Shown: positions 62,257 to 64,000 of the stretch, one piece after another | Position numbering within the stretch: position 1 is the first letter of the stretch | Layout of the letters: every line of letters starts with the position of its first letter | NCBI RefSeq assembly: GCF_020805785.1 | Contig: NZ_JAJGZV010000002.1 | Coordinates: forward strand, 1,104,206 to 1,168,205 | From: Flavobacterium chungbukense | Lineage (GTDB): Bacteria; Bacteroidota; Bacteroidia; Flavobacteriales; Flavobacteriaceae | Reading direction: 5' to 3' | Length of the DNA stretch: 64,000 nucleotides | Position numbers and translations under genes: made by a program | Notes under the pieces: generated by a model | What the model was told of the DNA's origin: nothing | What the model saw: the letters and a program-made list of their open reading frames with translations, nothing else | Database searches by the model: none

Positions 62257-64000
62257 TTACTTTAAAGGATTTCCGTCTTTATCTAAAGAACCCGATTTGA
62301 TGATAACCATTTTATCCAACTGAACGTATTTTTTAATAGCATCATTTACCTGCTGTAAAGTTGCTTTCTGAATATCATTTGGATATTGTTCGATATAATT
62401 TGGCTCTAAACCTCTTTCAATAAAATTCAGAATCGTTCTTGCCATTCCGTTTGTTGTCGACATTCCGACTTTAAAACTTCCGATCAAATTGGTTTTCTTA
62501 TTTTCTAATTCTGTAGCAGTAATTCCTTCTTTTACCCATTTGTCAACCTGAACCATAGTAGCATCAAGTCCTTTCTGAAATAACGCAGGATTAAAAGAAG
62601 CATTTACGAACCAATAGCCACCAGTTTCGATATTGCCTCCCAAACCAGATGAAATGTTATACGTAAGTCCGTCATTATCACGCACAGTCTGCATCAAACG
62701 TCCCGCAAATCCAGCGCCTAGAGTGTAATTTCCAATGTAGAACGGAATATAATCGGCATCGGCTCTTTTCAAACCTGTAAACTGTCCGATATATAATTCT
62801 GCGCTTGGCTTTTCTGGAATTGTCACCACTTCTGTTTTTGAATTTGATTTTGAAGCTTCCTCAAATTTCAGTTTTTCTGTAACGCCGCCATTCCAATTTT
62901 TGAATGATTTTTTTAGTGAAGCATTTAAATTGGCACCATCTGTATCGCCAACAATTACCAGACGCATAGAAGCCGTTCCGAAATATTTTTTGTGGAAAGC
63001 TTTCACTTCTTCCAAAGTTGCTTTTTTGATGTTTTCGATATTGTCTTCAACGCTTAAACTGTAATTCGGATTTGTTTTTGGATAAATCGCCTGCGATAAA
63101 GCGATATCTCCTCTTTCGCCCGGATCGTTCAGGCTTTGCTGCGTGTTTCCGATAAACTGCTGTTTTAGGTTTTCGAATTCTTTGGCATCAAAAAGCGGAT
63201 TTCTCAATTCCTCAGCCAATAAAGCAATTACCTGATCCAGATCTTTCTTCAAACATTTGAATCCGATGTTGATTTTGAAAGTGGAAGCATTTACATTTAA
63301 GGTAACGCCTAATTTCTGCAGTTTTTCTGAGAATTTGAATTTGTCATTCAAAGTTGTTCCTTTTGAAAGCATCGAAGCCGTTAAAGCTGGAATAATGTCA
63401 TTCTTAGTTTCGCTTGCATAATTTCCTAATGAAATGCTCGCTGCAGCAGTTACAAAATCTTTCGCAGAAGTTTTAACTGAAACCACATCAATTCCAGCAA
63501 CTTTTTCTCTTTTGAAAGCTGAAGCTGATTTTTCGATTGCTGTTTCTAATGGATTATTTTCTTCAAATGTACTTTTTGGTGAAGACAAAACTGTTGGTGA
63601 ACTTTCGTTATGAGAATGATCATTTTCAGGATGTCTGTAATAAAACGGACCATTTTCTAACATAAAATTCTCTGCTTGTGCAGGATTTTGATTCTGAGAA
63701 CCTGATTGTTTTGGAATAAAATATCCTGTTGTGCTCTGGTCTTCAACCAGATATTTATTGGCAACGCGAAGAACATCAGCTGGAGTTACTTTTTTTAATC
63801 TTTCCACACCCAAAACATAATCAGTCCAGTCTCCTGATGCAATAGCTTCGTTTAATTCTGATGCAATTACCCCAGATCCATCGCGGGCTAAAATAGTCTG
63901 AGCGCTTATTTTTGCCACAATACGGTTTACTTCATCTTGGGTTACGCCATCTTTCTGAATTTTAGCCACAACTTCGCTGATTTTGGCATCGATATCTTCA
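62257..64000 (-). CDS. M16-family metallopeptidase, C-terminal part (runs off right edge)
   Basis: The frame stays open from the stop at 62257 to the window edge (581 codons); the residue at 63969 is an internal Val, not a start. The visible part holds the end of the first M16 repeat (RLKKVTPADVLRVANKYLVEDQSTTGYF), a linker with an acidic/His-rich stretch (~YRHPENDHSHNESS), and the second M16 repeat (ASAFKREKVAGIDVVSVKTSAKDFV to the end), including the R/Y-type segment GAGFAGRLMQTVRDNDGLTYNISSGLGG. The zinc motif HxxEH should be in the missing first half. Processing peptidase/insulinase-type proteins like this degrade peptides in the periplasm. Confidence 0.88.
   Translation of the reverse strand, partial: EDIDAKISEVVAKIQKDGVTQDEVNRIVAKISAQTILARDGSGVIASELNEAIASGDWTDYVLGVERLKKVTPADVLRVANKYLVEDQSTTGYFIPKQSGSQNQNPAQAENFMLENGPFYYRHPENDHSHNESSPTVLSSPKSTFEENNPLETAIEKSASAFKREKVAGIDVVSVKTSAKDFVTAAASISLGNYASETKNDIIPALTASMLSKGTTLNDKFKFSEKLQKLGVTLNVNASTFKINIGFKCLKKDLDQVIALLAEELRNPLFDAKEFENLKQQFIGNTQQSLNDPGERGDIALSQAIYPKTNPNYSLSVEDNIENIKKATLEEVKAFHKKYFGTASMRLVIVGDTDGANLNASLKKSFKNWNGGVTEKLKFEEASKSNSKTEVVTIPEKPSAELYIGQFTGLKRADADYIPFYIGNYTLGAGFAGRLMQTVRDNDGLTYNISSGLGGNIETGGYWFVNASFNPALFQKGLDATMVQVDKWVKEGITATELENKKTNLIGSFKVGMSTTNGMARTILNFIERGLEPNYIEQYPNDIQKATLQQVNDAIKKYVQLDKMVIIKSGSLDKDGNPLK

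Noticed and set aside
63967..64000. Gene start of the M16 peptidase at 63969
   Set aside because: The codon is GTG inside the continuing frame (EVVAKIQKDG), which stays open to the window edge, so it is an internal valine.

Overview
The window looks like a chromosomal segment of a Flavobacteriaceae species, most likely Flavobacterium. The pointers are AT-rich DNA, two SusC/SusD pairs, a type IX secretion sorting domain, a hybrid two-component sensor typical of Bacteroidota, Bacteroidota-type promoters (TTG - about 19 bases - TAnnTTTG) and few clear Shine-Dalgarno sequences.

Layout. 1-2.5 kb: mobilisation genes of an integrative or mobilisable element (MobB relaxase, cut by the window edge, and a MobA-like accessory protein). 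Behind them lies an intergenic stretch with a 22-unit, 8-bp-period tandem array and an oriT-like inverted repeat. 3-12 kb: a visibly more GC-rich block with a MauE/DoxX-like membrane protein and a small Cys-containing DUF6520-type peptide, facing a leftward operon of SusC, SusD and a secreted S9 peptidase. This reads as a peptide- or protein-uptake locus.

12.2-31.5 kb: a very AT-rich defence island. It has an XRE regulator behind a perfect palindrome, a pair of overlapping DUF262 proteins (GmrSD-like type IV restriction), a compact CBASS operon (Nudix-domain protein, CD-NTase, stand-alone E2) preceded by two facing promoters and a candidate antisense RNA, a type I restriction-modification operon (extra half-size HsdS, HsdM, HsdS, HsdR, YgjP-like metalloprotease), and a Septu-like ATPase/HNH pair whose ATPase carries an unusual ~300-residue N-terminal extension.

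31.7-33.8 kb: small ORFs, a candidate structured RNA with a strong terminator, tRNA-Ser(UGA), and a RAYT transposase flanked by inverted REP-like hairpins. 33.8-57.3 kb: a polysaccharide utilisation locus (GH31-PA14, GH43-ricin-T9SS, SusE-like, SusD, SusC; then GH43, GH92, GH31, GH43) with a divergent hybrid two-component regulator. A ~69-bp element, about 80% identical and in the same orientation, lies upstream of both leftward operons and is a good candidate for the regulator's binding site. 57.3-64 kb: ordinary chromosomal genes: biotin synthase, a class V aminotransferase, a DsbD-type protein and an M16 peptidase cut by the right edge.

All functions are read from sequence motifs; no database search was run.
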